Assembly: GCA_944393175.1 (NCBI GenBank)
Contig: CALXZH010000003.1
Location: 62,001-126,000, forward strand
Length of the DNA stretch: 64,000 nt
DNA from: an uncultured Alphaproteobacteria bacterium
GTDB lineage: Bacteria > Pseudomonadota > Alphaproteobacteria > RF32 > CAG-239
Direction: 5' to 3'
This document shows positions 16,422 through 25,951 of the stretch, one piece after another. Numbering within the stretch: position 1 is the first letter of the stretch; every line of letters begins with the position of its first letter. Under the pieces are notes generated by a model. That model was not told the origin of the DNA. It searched no databases and worked only from the letters and a program-made list of their open reading frames with translations. The position numbers were made by a program, and so were the translations under genes.

Positions 16422-17069
16422 ATGCAATATTTTTTTCAAAACCATAATGCTTCCGAATTGATTGTTTTCTTTGCCGGTTGGGGATGTGATTATAATCAAT
16501 TTGTTAACCAACATGATACATCGGATGTTTTGATTTTATATGATTATCAAGATTTGGATTTGAATTTTAATTTTAGTAAATATGCCAATATTTATATGAT
16601 TGCCTATTCTGCCGGGGTTTTTGTATCTTGTCTTTTGTCTGATAAAATTCCTAATATCAGAAAAAAAATCGCCGTATGCGGTAATCCGTATTTATTTGAT
16701 AAAAAATTAGGAATATCCCCTGCTCAACTTAAAGTTTTAAAAAATATTACTTTAGATAACTATTTGGATTTTAGAAGAAAATATATGGTCTTCTCAGATG
16801 AGGAATATGCAAAATATAATGAACTGCAATCTTTACGCTCGCTTGAGAGCTGTCAAAGCGAATTAACTTACTTACAACAACTTTATTCTGAATATAAAGA
16901 TAAAATCGTCCCTTGCTTTGACAAGGCCATTGTGGCGGCAGATGACTTACTCTTCACCCTCAGCGCACAAAAAGATTTTTATAAAGAAAAACTTTTTATT
17001 ATCCCAAACGCCAAACATCATATTTTCTTTCGGTTTAACAGCTTTGAAGATATTATTAATATTAACTAG
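16422..17069 (+). CDS. bioG: BioG-like (DUF452) pimeloyl-ACP methyl ester esterase
   Basis: The 215-residue protein has LIVFFAGWGCDYNQF near the start and AYSAGVFVSCLL at about residue 65, where the serine would be the nucleophile of an alpha/beta hydrolase. NAKHHIFFRF near the end supplies the likely catalytic histidine. BioG releases pimeloyl-ACP from its methyl ester in biotin precursor synthesis. I chose the ATG at 16422, with GAGG seven bases upstream; the frame extends to 16386 without a site. No other bio gene is near. It meets the S41 peptidase gene tail to tail. Confidence 0.75.
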   Translation: MQYFFQNHNASELIVFFAGWGCDYNQFVNQHDTSDVLILYDYQDLDLNFNFSKYANIYMIAYSAGVFVSCLLSDKIPNIRKKIAVCGNPYLFDKKLGISPAQLKVLKNITLDNYLDFRRKYMVFSDEEYAKYNELQSLRSLESCQSELTYLQQLYSEYKDKIVPCFDKAIVAADDLLFTLSAQKDFYKEKLFIIPNAKHHIFFRFNSFEDIININ

Positions 17070-17082
17070 CAATATTTATTTT

Positions 17083-18153
17083 TTATTCCCTTTTTTGACC
17101 GGTTTGCAAAAGAGATAATGTTTGAATTTGTTGATTTAAGATTATCCGGCAAGCCTTTGAATAAGCCTCTTTTGATGGTATTTCAATATCGGGGAGTTGT
17201 CCCTCTTTTTCTTTGATTTCTCTTCCATTTCGACTTCTTTGGCGATACTCGGTTCCTATTCTTAATTTCCCTTGCTCAAAGGGAATTTCCGTGCAAGCAC
17301 CACCGGCAAAAGTCCCAGACGTGTTTTCGCCGATGGTTTGGCTCTTTTGTATTTGGGAGAGCATAAAAATTGCTCCTTCGGCAGCTGAGGCACACCATCT
17401 ATCCTGCAGAATATATATTCCGCCTCTAAACTTATCGCCGTTTTGAGACTGATATTGTGTGGTTTGTGGCCGAATATGTCCCTTTTTACCCAAAATTTTT
17501 GCTTGATTTTCATCTTGAGGCTTGGCTTGAATCACTTCACATAAATCGGCGTAATTTAAGGATTTTCCGCTCATTCGCTCGCCTATTTCTTTGATGAGTT
17601 CTGCATCTCCGCCCGAATTTCCTCGAAAATCAAAAATAATATTCTGCCACTTATGTTTTGCTTTTTCTTCAAAAAAGTCGGCAATAAAAGCTTTTCTTGT
17701 TTGAGTTTGTTTTTCAGAATCTCCCTCAAACGACGGAATTGCCACAATCCCTATTCTCAAATTTCCAACACATTGTGTTGCTATCATCCATTGCGGGTGG
17801 CCGGCTTGCATTTTGTAATGCTTAAATTCCTGAATGCCTAAATTTTGCAAGTTTTCACTTGGGGCATAGGCTAAATTATAAGCTCTTTTGGAATAAGTCG
17901 GCTCTTGTTTCTCGACTAATTGATGATTCTTAGAATCAAACAACGCGATATGATTATCCGGAACAAAATCTTTAATTACTCTTCCTAACTGTTTGAGTTG
18001 AGAATCTATTTTTGTTTTTTCATCTATCTCCGACACAGCCATGGCAAAAGTTTGTTTTTGGCGTTGGACGACTTCATTGTTTACGGCTTGCGAATAATTC
18101 CACTCCGGCAAGTTATGCAAAATAAAGTCGGCATATTGTTTGATTAAACTCAT
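17083..18153 (-). CDS. S41 family (tail-specific protease-like) peptidase
   Basis: The 356-residue protein has IIFDFRGNSGGDAELI in the middle and RWCASAAEGAIFML, where the second serine fits the S41 nucleophile, followed by ENTSGTFAGG and a C-terminal LPDIEIP, all typical of C-terminal processing peptidases. No signal peptide or PDZ domain is visible, so it seems cytoplasmic, unlike CtpA. The N-terminal 130 residues resemble the helical bundle common in small S41 proteins. Substrate unknown. Confidence 0.85.
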   Translation of the reverse strand: MSLIKQYADFILHNLPEWNYSQAVNNEVVQRQKQTFAMAVSEIDEKTKIDSQLKQLGRVIKDFVPDNHIALFDSKNHQLVEKQEPTYSKRAYNLAYAPSENLQNLGIQEFKHYKMQAGHPQWMIATQCVGNLRIGIVAIPSFEGDSEKQTQTRKAFIADFFEEKAKHKWQNIIFDFRGNSGGDAELIKEIGERMSGKSLNYADLCEVIQAKPQDENQAKILGKKGHIRPQTTQYQSQNGDKFRGGIYILQDRWCASAAEGAIFMLSQIQKSQTIGENTSGTFAGGACTEIPFEQGKLRIGTEYRQRSRNGREIKEKEGQLPDIEIPSKEAYSKACRIILNQQIQTLSLLQTGQKRE

Positions 18154-18176
18154 CTCTTTATTTCCTCATCGGGAGC

Positions 18177-18213
18177 AAAAAAAAATGCACCTATATAAGG
18201 TGACATTTTTTTG
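18177..18213 (-). terminator. Terminator downstream of the merR-like gene
   Basis: On the minus strand ATG-T-CACC-TTATATA-GGTG-CAT is followed by nine T. It ends the yceD-to-merR operon. Confidence 0.8.
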
Positions 18214-18221
18214 ATTAACAA

Positions 18222-18632
18222 TCAATTAACAACTTTACTTAAAGTATCACTTAAATCTTTTGACATTTCTTGGAGTTGGGAACGGATAGAAAATAAGAAC
18301 TCTCTGCTTTCTTCATTTAGCTCTACAGGTAATTGATTTTCTTCAAAAAAATCTTTTTGAATTTCCTCGCCTAAAAGGTTCTTAAGTCCCTTTTCCTTGA
18401 ATAACTTTTGAACGCCTTCTATCGTGTAACGCTTGTCATACAAATAATCCCGAATTAATTTAACAATTTCGACGTCGTCAGGACGATAGTAACGTCTGCC
18501 GCCGCTTCTTTTCATCGGTTTAATTTGCGGAAACTTGGTTTCCCAAAAGCGCAAGACGTGCGTTGCAACCCCTAATTCCTCAGCAACCTCGGCAATGGTG
18601 CGAAACGCTGCTTTTGACTTGTTAACAACCAT
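18222..18632 (-). CDS. MerR-type transcriptional regulator (ihfA-linked)
   Basis: The 136-residue protein has a MerR winged-helix domain: [28 protein letters not shown], then [17 protein letters not shown]. The rest is a short helical, acidic tail without metal-binding cysteines. In many proteobacteria this regulator lies directly after ihfA, as here (14 bases). Targets are not known. It is the last gene of the operon. Confidence 0.9.
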   Translation of the reverse strand: MVVNKSKAAFRTIAEVAEELGVATHVLRFWETKFPQIKPMKRSGGRRYYRPDDVEIVKLIRDYLYDKRYTIEGVQKLFKEKGLKNLLGEEIQKDFFEENQLPVELNEESREFLFSIRSQLQEMSKDLSDTLSKVVN

Positions 18633-18646
18633 GTCTTTCCCTTGTG

Positions 18647-18931
18647 TTAGGCGTTGATTATTTTTCTCATGGTTTGAGAAGGCTTAAATGAAATGACTCG
18701 ACGCGGAGAAATAACCGCTTCTACTCCCGTCTTTGGGTTACGGCCTGAACGGGCATTTTTATTACGCAGAGCAAATGTTCCGAAAGATGACAATTTGACA
18801 TCATTGCCTTTGACCAATTCTTGAGTCATTTCATCTAATATCATATCCAAAATATCATTGGAATCTTTGCGAGATAGACCAATTTCTTCATATATGGTCT
18901 CAGCAACATCTGCACGTGTAATCGTTTTCAT
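18647..18931 (-). CDS. ihfA: Integration host factor, alpha subunit
   Basis: The 94-residue HU/IHF protein has [17 protein letters not shown] and the DNA-binding arm [25 protein letters not shown]. The proline-containing arm tip and the PRRV motif mark IHF-alpha. IHF bends DNA at specific sites for transcription, replication and recombination. The position between fabH and the merR-like gene is the usual one. Confidence 0.93.
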   Translation of the reverse strand: MKTITRADVAETIYEEIGLSRKDSNDILDMILDEMTQELVKGNDVKLSSFGTFALRNKNARSGRNPKTGVEAVISPRRVISFKPSQTMRKIINA

Positions 18932-19041
18932 TTCATAACATCCTTTAATATAATTAAACTACATAACTCTTTATGGAGATGAATTATAATATAATTCACC
19001 AAAAGACAAGTACCTGTTTGGAATATTTCACAGATATTTTT

Positions 19042-20022
19042 TTAGATTCTGACTAAAGCGCCACCCCAAGTAAAACCTGCACCCATAGCGGTTAGGACAA
19101 CCAAATCACCCTTTTTGATGTTTCCATTAGCAATTTCTTCCGACAAAGCGACCGGAATCGTTGCGGCAGAGGTATTGGCTGTGTGATCAATGGTTACAAT
19201 AACCTTTTCATCGGGCAAATTTAATTTTTTACCAACATTTTCAATAATGCGGGCGTTTGCTTGGTGAGGCAACAACCAATCAATATCTTGAGAAGTGACG
19301 CCGGCTTGTTCCATCACATTTTCAGCAGCTTGCGTTAATGCGTTAACAGCAAACTTGAAGACTTCTTTGCCGTCCATGGTAATAAAGCCGGCTTTTTGCG
19401 TGGTGCTGACACCGCCTGTGGTTTTTAACTGTTCATAGTGACTGCCGTCGGCATATAATTTGGTAGATAATACACCCGTGTCTTCTGCCGTGCCCTTACC
19501 TTCACGAGCGCGCAAGATTACGGCACCGGCACCGTCGCCAAACAAGACGCAAGTATTTCTATCAGTCCAATCCGTGATTTTTGATAAGGTTTCGGCACCA
19601 ATTACCATTGCGGTCTTGATTTGACCTAAACGAATCATATTGTCAGCCATGGTCAAAGCATAAACAAAGCCTGAACAAGCGGCAGAAATATCGGTCGTGA
19701 TAGTTCCTGAACGTGTGCCAAGCTTGCCTGATATTTTGGCTGCCGTTGACGGCGTGGTGTCATCCGTTGTAACCGTGGCAACGATTATCATATCCAAATC
19801 TTGAGCGGAAATATTAGCCGATTTCAACGCGTTATTGGCTGCAATTAAAGAAATATCTGAAGTAAATTCATTTTCCGCAGCAATATGGCGCGACTTAATG
19901 CCCGTACGGGTACTAATCCACTCGTCGTTGGTATCTACCATTTTTGCCATATCATCATTGGTGAGAACTTTGGCCGGAAGATAGTGGCCAAAGCCAATAA
20001 GTTCAGATCTAATAAGCGTCAT
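19042..20022 (-). CDS. fabH: 3-oxoacyl-ACP synthase III
   Basis: The 326-residue condensing enzyme has the catalytic triad of FabH: cysteine in DISAACSGFVYAL (about residue 114), histidine in LLPHQANARI (about 254) and asparagine in HTANTSAATIPVAL (about 284). It starts fatty-acid synthesis from acetyl-CoA and malonyl-ACP. It overlaps the end of plsX by 14 bases, so the two are co-translated. Confidence 0.97.
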   Translation of the reverse strand: MTLIRSELIGFGHYLPAKVLTNDDMAKMVDTNDEWISTRTGIKSRHIAAENEFTSDISLIAANNALKSANISAQDLDMIIVATVTTDDTTPSTAAKISGKLGTRSGTITTDISAACSGFVYALTMADNMIRLGQIKTAMVIGAETLSKITDWTDRNTCVLFGDGAGAVILRAREGKGTAEDTGVLSTKLYADGSHYEQLKTTGGVSTTQKAGFITMDGKEVFKFAVNALTQAAENVMEQAGVTSQDIDWLLPHQANARIIENVGKKLNLPDEKVIVTIDHTANTSAATIPVALSEEIANGNIKKGDLVVLTAMGAGFTWGGALVRI

Positions 20023-21070
20023 ATAAAATTTCCTGTGATAATAAGTCTAAATCTACGTTTTCTAACTCGTCTCTAATCGTGTGCACAAAGTCTTGACGAA
20101 CTAATTTGAGCGCATTTTCAACCGCTACCGAATAGCCAAGAGCATCCGTTCCGCCATGACTTTTAACAGACAAGCCGTTTAAGCCCACAAACATTGCTCC
20201 GTTATATAACCTCGGATCCATGGTCTTTTTTAAGTTTAAGGCAACGCCCAACATAAAAGGCAGACCCAATTTTGCCAACCAAGACTTTTTGACAGCATTT
20301 TTCATTAGACGAACAACTAATTTTGCCGTTCCTTCAGTCGATTTTAACGCAATGTTCCCGGTAAAACCATCGGCAACAACGACGTCAGCCTTTCCATTTG
20401 GCAATTCGTGCGGTTCGATATAGCCCACAAAGTTTATATCAAGCTGAGAATTGCGGATAATCTTGGCGGCCTGATGGATTTCCTCTTTGCCTTTCATTTC
20501 CTCTGCACCGATGTTGAGCAACGCAACACGCGGTTTTTCAATATCCAAAGCATGTTTGGCAACAATATTTCCCATTAAAGCAAATTCGGCCAAATTAACC
20601 GCGTCACATTCCGTATTAGCACCCAAATCCAACATAACATATTTTCCGGTTAAGTGCGGCATAATGCTGACAATAGCCGGACGATGAATTTTTTGAATTG
20701 TTTTGAGAGTTAATTTTGAAATTGCCATCAATGCACCTGTATTTCCGGCAGAAACAACCGCTTTGGCCTCGCCTTTGCGGACGGCATCTATTGCCATATA
20801 CATGCTGGTGTTACGATTGCGAATAACTTGGGAGGGCTTATCCTCATTGCGTACAACTTCCGGAGAATTACGCAACTCACATACTTTTTTCAAGTTCGGA
20901 TAAGCGTTTAGTATCGGGAGGACTTTACTTTCATCGCCGAAGAGCAAAAAACGCACATCGGGATTTTTTTTAGCTGCAATAGCCAACCCCTCAATAACGA
21001 CTCTGGGGGAATTATCTCCCCCCATCGCGTCTATTGATATGACCAGATTATCAGACAAAACCTGCTCCAT
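20009..21070 (-). CDS. plsX: Phosphate acyltransferase PlsX
   Basis: The 353-residue protein begins with ISIDAMGGDNSPRVV and contains VSAGNTGALMA, LDLGANTEC, NIGAEEMKG and VVADGFTGNIALK, all PlsX signatures. It makes acyl-phosphate from acyl-ACP for phosphatidic acid synthesis, as a peripheral membrane enzyme. It lies downstream of rpmF and overlaps fabH, in the classic order. Confidence 0.97.
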   Translation of the reverse strand: MEQVLSDNLVISIDAMGGDNSPRVVIEGLAIAAKKNPDVRFLLFGDESKVLPILNAYPNLKKVCELRNSPEVVRNEDKPSQVIRNRNTSMYMAIDAVRKGEAKAVVSAGNTGALMAISKLTLKTIQKIHRPAIVSIMPHLTGKYVMLDLGANTECDAVNLAEFALMGNIVAKHALDIEKPRVALLNIGAEEMKGKEEIHQAAKIIRNSQLDINFVGYIEPHELPNGKADVVVADGFTGNIALKSTEGTAKLVVRLMKNAVKKSWLAKLGLPFMLGVALNLKKTMDPRLYNGAMFVGLNGLSVKSHGGTDALGYSVAVENALKLVRQDFVHTIRDELENVDLDLLSQEILYDAY

Positions 21071-21121
21071 ATAATGATATTGGCCTGACTTAAAAAATTA
21101 TCTAAGCAAGCCGGTTAAAGA

Positions 21122-21313
21122 CTATTCTTGCGAAGCTGTCTCTTGTTTAACAACTTCACGTTTGTTGTATTGTCCGCAAGACGGGCATACATTGTGAGGT
21201 CTTTTCAACTCACCGCAGTTCGGGCATTCTTGATAAGAATTTGCACTCAATGCATCATGTGAACGACGCATATTGCGGCGAGATGTTGATGTTTTGTGTT
21301 TTGGTGTAGCCAT
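21122..21313 (-). CDS. rpmF: 50S ribosomal protein L32
   Basis: The 63-residue basic protein begins [20 protein letters not shown] and has a four-cysteine zinc ribbon, [20 protein letters not shown]. It is a zinc-binding type L32. It stands between the DUF177 gene and plsX as in most proteobacteria. Confidence 0.98.
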   Translation of the reverse strand: MATPKHKTSTSRRNMRRSHDALSANSYQECPNCGELKRPHNVCPSCGQYNKREVVKQETASQE

Positions 21314-21469
21314 TTTCTTATACTCTATTATTAGTTATGATTAAAAAAACCAATTTTCCAGACGACATTATTAACCTATTTCATTTTTAAAATCAACATT
21401 AAAAATGTCTTCCGGACGGCTTTATTTGACCTTTTACCCAATATTTTCTCTTTTGGCAAGCATATTTTT

Positions 21470-21988
21470 TTATTTTTTGAGGGTTTCCAGAATTTTAAAT
21501 GGATTTTCTTGTGCTTTTTCTTCTTCTATTATCTCATTTTTCCACTCAAAGACCTCACCTTCTTGTCTGGGATAATCCTCTAATACCAGTGCTAACTGCT
21601 CTAAGGCAATCTCGGCTAAGTCAATTTTTCCGCCAATGATGATGTCTGGCAAATCTTCTTCAAAGTCAATTTCTTCCTCTTTTTGTGACTTTGGCGTAGC
21701 CTTGGTATCGAACAAAACCTCAAATTCAGGCGCATAACTCTTGGTAAAATACTCCAGACTAATAACACTTTGCAAGCGAAGCGTGGCCTCCAGTGCCCCC
21801 CAGACCTTTAGCATATGTTCTTTTTTGTTGAGCTTGGTGTAAATGTCGGCTTCAAAGCTTTCCACTGCCGGAACTTTTAAGATTTCCGTGATTTCGGCCA
21901 AGTTCTCTTTATTAGCCGTTAAATGATAGTGTTGCTCCCCGGAGGAAATGTCTTCAACTATCAACGGGTACGAAAAATGTTTTTGCAT
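21470..21988 (-). CDS. YceD/DUF177 family protein
   Basis: The 172-residue protein has the DUF177 pattern: a beta-rich N-terminal half, then VWGALEATLRLQSVISLEYF, where the usual C-x-R-C motif of this family is weak or missing, and an acidic patch DFEEDLPDIIIGGKIDLAEIALEQLAL that matches the conserved end. The family is linked to 23S rRNA accumulation. It is the first gene of the yceD-rpmF-plsX operon, about 155 bases upstream of rpmF. Confidence 0.88.
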   Translation of the reverse strand: MQKHFSYPLIVEDISSGEQHYHLTANKENLAEITEILKVPAVESFEADIYTKLNKKEHMLKVWGALEATLRLQSVISLEYFTKSYAPEFEVLFDTKATPKSQKEEEIDFEEDLPDIIIGGKIDLAEIALEQLALVLEDYPRQEGEVFEWKNEIIEEEKAQENPFKILETLKK

Positions 21989-22053
21989 TAAATCTTTCCT
22001 TGTGATATGTTGTTGCTAATTGTTATTTATGTTTTAACGGTAAGGGATTAAAG

Positions 22054-22515
22054 ATGTCAACCCGCAAATTACTTTTGTTAAGCTCCTTTGTTGTTATGAT
22101 GTCTTCGGCTTGCAGCAGCGATATGTTTATTACACATAACGGAAATATGCCCTCTAACGAGAGAATCAGCCAAGTCAGAGTCGGACAGACCCGCTCCGAA
22201 GTACACCAAATTCTCGGTGCTCCCTCAAGCGTGGTTTCTTTAGATAAAAATACGTGGATTTATATGTCTTCTGACATAAAACGCGTGGCTTTCTTTTCGC
22301 CGCAAGAAGTCGGTCGTGACGTTTTGACCATCCGTTTTAATGACCAGAATCAAGTCGCACAAATTGACCGCTTAACTCAAAAAGACGGAAAAGAAATCCA
22401 AGTCAGCACGGATAGAACCGAAACACTCGGGCATAATCCTGGCTTTTTCAGAAAATATTTCGGCGGGGTCGGACAATTTATGCCCTTCCCGACCAATGTT
22501 AATCCTAACAGATAA
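22054..22515 (+). CDS. bamE: Outer-membrane assembly lipoprotein BamE (SmpA/OmlA)
   Basis: The 153-residue precursor has a lipoprotein signal ending in SSAC (cysteine about residue 20). The mature part has VGQTRSEVHQILGAPS and DVLTIRFNDQNQVAQI, the BamE pattern. BamE is part of the BAM complex that inserts beta-barrel proteins in the outer membrane. It is transcribed divergently from the yceD operon and followed by a terminator. Confidence 0.92.
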   Translation: MSTRKLLLLSSFVVMMSSACSSDMFITHNGNMPSNERISQVRVGQTRSEVHQILGAPSSVVSLDKNTWIYMSSDIKRVAFFSPQEVGRDVLTIRFNDQNQVAQIDRLTQKDGKEIQVSTDRTETLGHNPGFFRKYFGGVGQFMPFPTNVNPNR

Positions 22516-22518
22516 AGT

Positions 22519-22544
22519 AAAGCCCCTCAGCGGGGCTTTTTTTT
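22519..22544. terminator. Terminator between bamE and the DUF502 gene
   Basis: AAAGCCCC-TCAGC-GGGGCTTT followed by T on the plus strand; A-rich flanks make it usable for the convergent gene as well. Confidence 0.92.
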
Positions 22545-22545
22545 A

Positions 22546-23247
22546 TTATTTCTTTTTCTTGGCCATTTCGGGTGTGACCAAGCCGCCGGAGATGACAAAT
22601 TTGATGCCATCTTCAACACTCATATCAATACTGATTGTATCTTCTTTCGGAACAAAAATTAAAAAGCCTGAAGTGGGGTTCGGCGTGGTCGGAATAAAGA
22701 CGTTTAATAATTCGCGGCCTAATTTGTCTTTCACCTCACCTTGCGTGTCGGAGCTGACAAATCCCAATATCCAAAGTCCCTTTCTCGGATACTCCAGCAA
22801 GACAACCTTGGTAAAGGCATCATTTCGGTTTGAAAGAAATGTCTGAAAAACTTGTTTGAGCAAAGAATAGACGCTGGAAATGAACGGAACTTTATAAACA
22901 ATCCATTCCCCTAAACGCAAGAAAAATCTTCCTAAGAATCCCGCTGCAAACATTCCTATTAAGATGAGTGCTAAAATCAAGAGAACAACACCTAGCCCAG
23001 GAATACTATACGGCAAGTAATTATCCGGTCGAAATTCGGGCGGAATTAAGCGATTGACGCTCACATCTATCCAAGTTATGAGCTTGTAGGCCAGATAAAA
23101 GGTCATGGCGACAGGTGCCGTTACCAAAATACCGGTAAAGAAGTATGCTTTTATTTTTGAGCCTAATTTCATAAAAATTGCTTTTTCTCGCTCTAAGCGA
23201 ATATGTTTGATATGTTTGGCTCTTTTTGTAACTTCGTCTTTTTTCAT
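22546..23247 (-). CDS. DUF502 family inner-membrane protein
   Basis: The 233-residue protein has two transmembrane segments, YFFTGILVTAPVAMTFYLAY and GLGVVLLILALILIGMFAAGF, and the DUF502 motifs VPFISSVYSLLKQV, VVLLEYPRKGLWILGFVS and FIPTTPNPTSGFLIFVP. The start codon overlaps the recJ stop in an ATGA, so the two are translated together. Function of the family is not established; a membrane-integrity role is suspected. Confidence 0.88.
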   Translation of the reverse strand: MKKDEVTKRAKHIKHIRLEREKAIFMKLGSKIKAYFFTGILVTAPVAMTFYLAYKLITWIDVSVNRLIPPEFRPDNYLPYSIPGLGVVLLILALILIGMFAAGFLGRFFLRLGEWIVYKVPFISSVYSLLKQVFQTFLSNRNDAFTKVVLLEYPRKGLWILGFVSSDTQGEVKDKLGRELLNVFIPTTPNPTSGFLIFVPKEDTISIDMSVEDGIKFVISGGLVTPEMAKKKK

Positions 23248-25013
23248 TCTACCCTCATTACATCTTCAATAATAAATTGTACCGAATTGCGGCCTTGCCA
23301 ATTATCGTGCCGCAACACGCCTATGACATTAAAGCTCTCCCCATGGCTATTAAGCATAGCAGGTCCTATATCCGTATCAGCTACGCGAAAAGCCATGGCT
23401 TTTAAGCTTCCGCCATTGGCCGAACTCAGATAACAACTGACGTGTCCGCTTCCTACCAATTTCGGCTTATTTATTCTGACTCTTTCCAAAATAAGTTTTG
23501 GCTCACTATTGCCTGCGCCGTATGGCTCAAGTTGCGACAGAGAATCTGCCAAATCGACATTAGCTCCGGCTGCGTCCAGTACCCCGTCGGCCTCTAATAT
23601 CGGCGTTATGGCTTCATGACCTAATTGACGTTCAACATATTCGCCGACAAAGCGCCGGAAATCTTCAATTTTATCTTCTTCCAAAGAAAAACCCGCAGCC
23701 ATGGTATGTCCGCCGCCCTTGGTGATATAGCCGCCTTCTTTAGCCGCAATAATTAATGCTCCCAGATCTATTCCCGGAATGGAACGAGCCGACCCCTTAA
23801 CCTCATCTTCTTCGATTGACATTACAAAAGCCGGAACGTGATAGCGCTCTTTTAGTTTTCCGGCAACAATACCTATCACGCCTTGGTGCCAATCATGCCC
23901 AAAGACAAAAGCTATCGGATAAGTTTGCGGCGTGCCTTCCAACATTTCAATTGCTTTTTCCAAGACATAGCCTTCAATCTCTTTTCTTTGCGTATTAAAC
24001 TCATTGAGCTTATCGGCCAACATACTTGCCTGAAACTCATCTTGACTACACAATAAGCGATTGCCCAATGCCGCCTCACCTACACGGCCGCAAGCATTAA
24101 TTCTGGGGCCCAATACAAAGCCTAAGTGAAATGCACCTAATGCTTCATTGATGGAGGATTTATCTATCAGTGCTTTTAGTCCGATATTATGATGTTGCGC
24201 CATAATTTTGAGCCCTTGACGTACAAACGCACGATTTAGCCCTAACAGCGGGACAACATCACAAACCGTGCCTAAAGCAACTAAGTCTAACCATTGAATT
24301 AAATTCGGCTCTTTATGGGTTTGGTAAAAGCCCTTTTGACGCAACTCACGATTTATGGCGACAATCGTTACAAAGACTACGCCTACAGCCGCCATGTATT
24401 TGAGGTAGGGATAATCATTTTCTTCATCCAGACGTTTGGGGTTTACAACCGCGCTAACGTTGGGCAATTTTGCCTCGGCCTCGTGGTGATCCAAAACAAT
24501 AACTTCAAAGCCTTTTCCTTTGGCATAATCAAAAACATCAAACGCCGTGGTCCCGCAATCTACCGTAATAACAAAATCCGCCCCCTGGGCTGCAAATTCA
24601 TCAAAAGCAAGGCAGCTTGGGCCATAGCCCTCATCTCGTTCGGGAATGTGAATCAGCGGGTTAACGCCAACACTTTCTAGAAAAAGGCGCAACACTGATG
24701 ATGAGGTGGCGCCATCTACATCATAATCTCCGATAATGGCGATTTTTCGTCCCTGCATAATGGCTTGCGCAATCTTTTGTGCTGCCGTTTGCATATCTTT
24801 TAGGACAAATGGTTCCGGAAGAAGGTTTTGGAGCTTAGGATTTAAAAAATTTTCGACTTCAGAGACGTCTAATCCGCGTGAGGCAATAATCCTTGAAACT
24901 AACAACGGCAAGTTAAAACGCTGTGCAATAACTTCGGCTTTTCTTTCATCGACTGGCGTTGTTTTCCAAAGATTTCCTCCCAGAGATTTTACATTTTCAA
25001 AGCTGGAACCCAC
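23244..25013 (-). CDS. recJ: Single-stranded-DNA-specific exonuclease RecJ
   Basis: The 589-residue protein has the DHH phosphoesterase motifs in order: GDYDVDGATSSS, ITVDCGTTA, LDHHEAE, then FHLGFVLGPRINACGR and the DHHA1 motif GGGHTMAAGFSL, and a C-terminal OB-like domain. It degrades single-stranded DNA 5' to 3' in recombination and mismatch repair. It lies 18 bases downstream of an OmpA-like gene and overlaps the DUF502 gene. Confidence 0.96.
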   Translation of the reverse strand: MGSSFENVKSLGGNLWKTTPVDERKAEVIAQRFNLPLLVSRIIASRGLDVSEVENFLNPKLQNLLPEPFVLKDMQTAAQKIAQAIMQGRKIAIIGDYDVDGATSSSVLRLFLESVGVNPLIHIPERDEGYGPSCLAFDEFAAQGADFVITVDCGTTAFDVFDYAKGKGFEVIVLDHHEAEAKLPNVSAVVNPKRLDEENDYPYLKYMAAVGVVFVTIVAINRELRQKGFYQTHKEPNLIQWLDLVALGTVCDVVPLLGLNRAFVRQGLKIMAQHHNIGLKALIDKSSINEALGAFHLGFVLGPRINACGRVGEAALGNRLLCSQDEFQASMLADKLNEFNTQRKEIEGYVLEKAIEMLEGTPQTYPIAFVFGHDWHQGVIGIVAGKLKERYHVPAFVMSIEEDEVKGSARSIPGIDLGALIIAAKEGGYITKGGGHTMAAGFSLEEDKIEDFRRFVGEYVERQLGHEAITPILEADGVLDAAGANVDLADSLSQLEPYGAGNSEPKLILERVRINKPKLVGSGHVSCYLSSANGGSLKAMAFRVADTDIGPAMLNSHGESFNVIGVLRHDNWQGRNSVQFIIEDVMRVE

Positions 25014-25031
25014 TGCTTCTCCTCAAAAATC

Positions 25032-25763
25032 TTAGTAGCTGATATAAACTTCCGCACGACGATTTAAGCGTTCACCTTCAGGCATAACCTCCAGATAAGC
25101 CGGACGATTGTCTGACATGGCTTCAACCAAAATCTTGTTTGAAGGCATACCGGCCCTCTTGAGAGCGGCGGCAACAGCCTCGGCTCTGGCTTGAGAAACC
25201 TTAAAGTTAGCCATTTTATGACTTGCCATATCCGTATTGCGGGTGCGGCTTGATGCATAACCCATGACACGGACAAAGGCATTGTTTTTCTTGGCTTCTT
25301 TTACAATTTGGCGAATCTTTGAATTGGAGCCTGACGGCAGGTAGGAACTTCCGTTATCAAAATAAAATGTCTCTACCAAATAGGTAACGCTCGGAACTTG
25401 TGCCACCGGCATTTGCGGCTCAGGCATTGGAGATAGCTTATCTGCAGCTTCTTCATCTTTGGCGGCAATTTCCATATCTTCATTATTTTCATTCAGGACA
25501 GTTTCTTCTTTATCCAAGTCTTGAGAATCGGAAACAATCACCGGTGTTGTCTTAGCCGGCGTAACTTTTTCTGCCTGTATTTCATCTTCATAGGCTACAT
25601 TTTTGTTATCACTTGCTAAGGCTGAGCTTTCTTTTAATATCCCGTTGTCCGATGTTTCGGCATAATCATCGGTAATTTCAGGAAATGATGCACTTTTGCA
25701 TGCCGGTAACAACAAAAACATACTTAATAAACATAATGAAGTTTTTATATTTTGCGAAAACAT
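25032..25763 (-). CDS. OmpA-family lipoprotein
   Basis: The 243-residue precursor has a lipoprotein signal with LLPAC (cysteine about residue 22). An acidic, low-complexity linker of about 100 residues follows, then an OmpA-type peptidoglycan-binding domain with ASSRTRNTDMASHKMANFKVSQARAEAV and LNRRAEVYISY. It would tether the outer membrane to peptidoglycan. It resembles Pal but has a longer linker. It is transcribed with recJ. Confidence 0.88.
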   Translation of the reverse strand: MFSQNIKTSLCLLSMFLLLPACKSASFPEITDDYAETSDNGILKESSALASDNKNVAYEDEIQAEKVTPAKTTPVIVSDSQDLDKEETVLNENNEDMEIAAKDEEAADKLSPMPEPQMPVAQVPSVTYLVETFYFDNGSSYLPSGSNSKIRQIVKEAKKNNAFVRVMGYASSRTRNTDMASHKMANFKVSQARAEAVAAALKRAGMPSNKILVEAMSDNRPAYLEVMPEGERLNRRAEVYISY

Positions 25764-25951
25764 CTCTTATTTACCTTATTCCAAATTGTTTTTCTTTGGG
25801 CGCTATTTATTATAGTGATAGCTTATTACCTTTTTTAATACAAGAATAAAAATAAATACAAACAAAAAAATATTAACTTTCCCTCTTTTATCGTTTGTAT
25901 TTCATAAATAAATGTTTTATAATCGTTTTGTTAATTTTGAAAGGATTAAAG

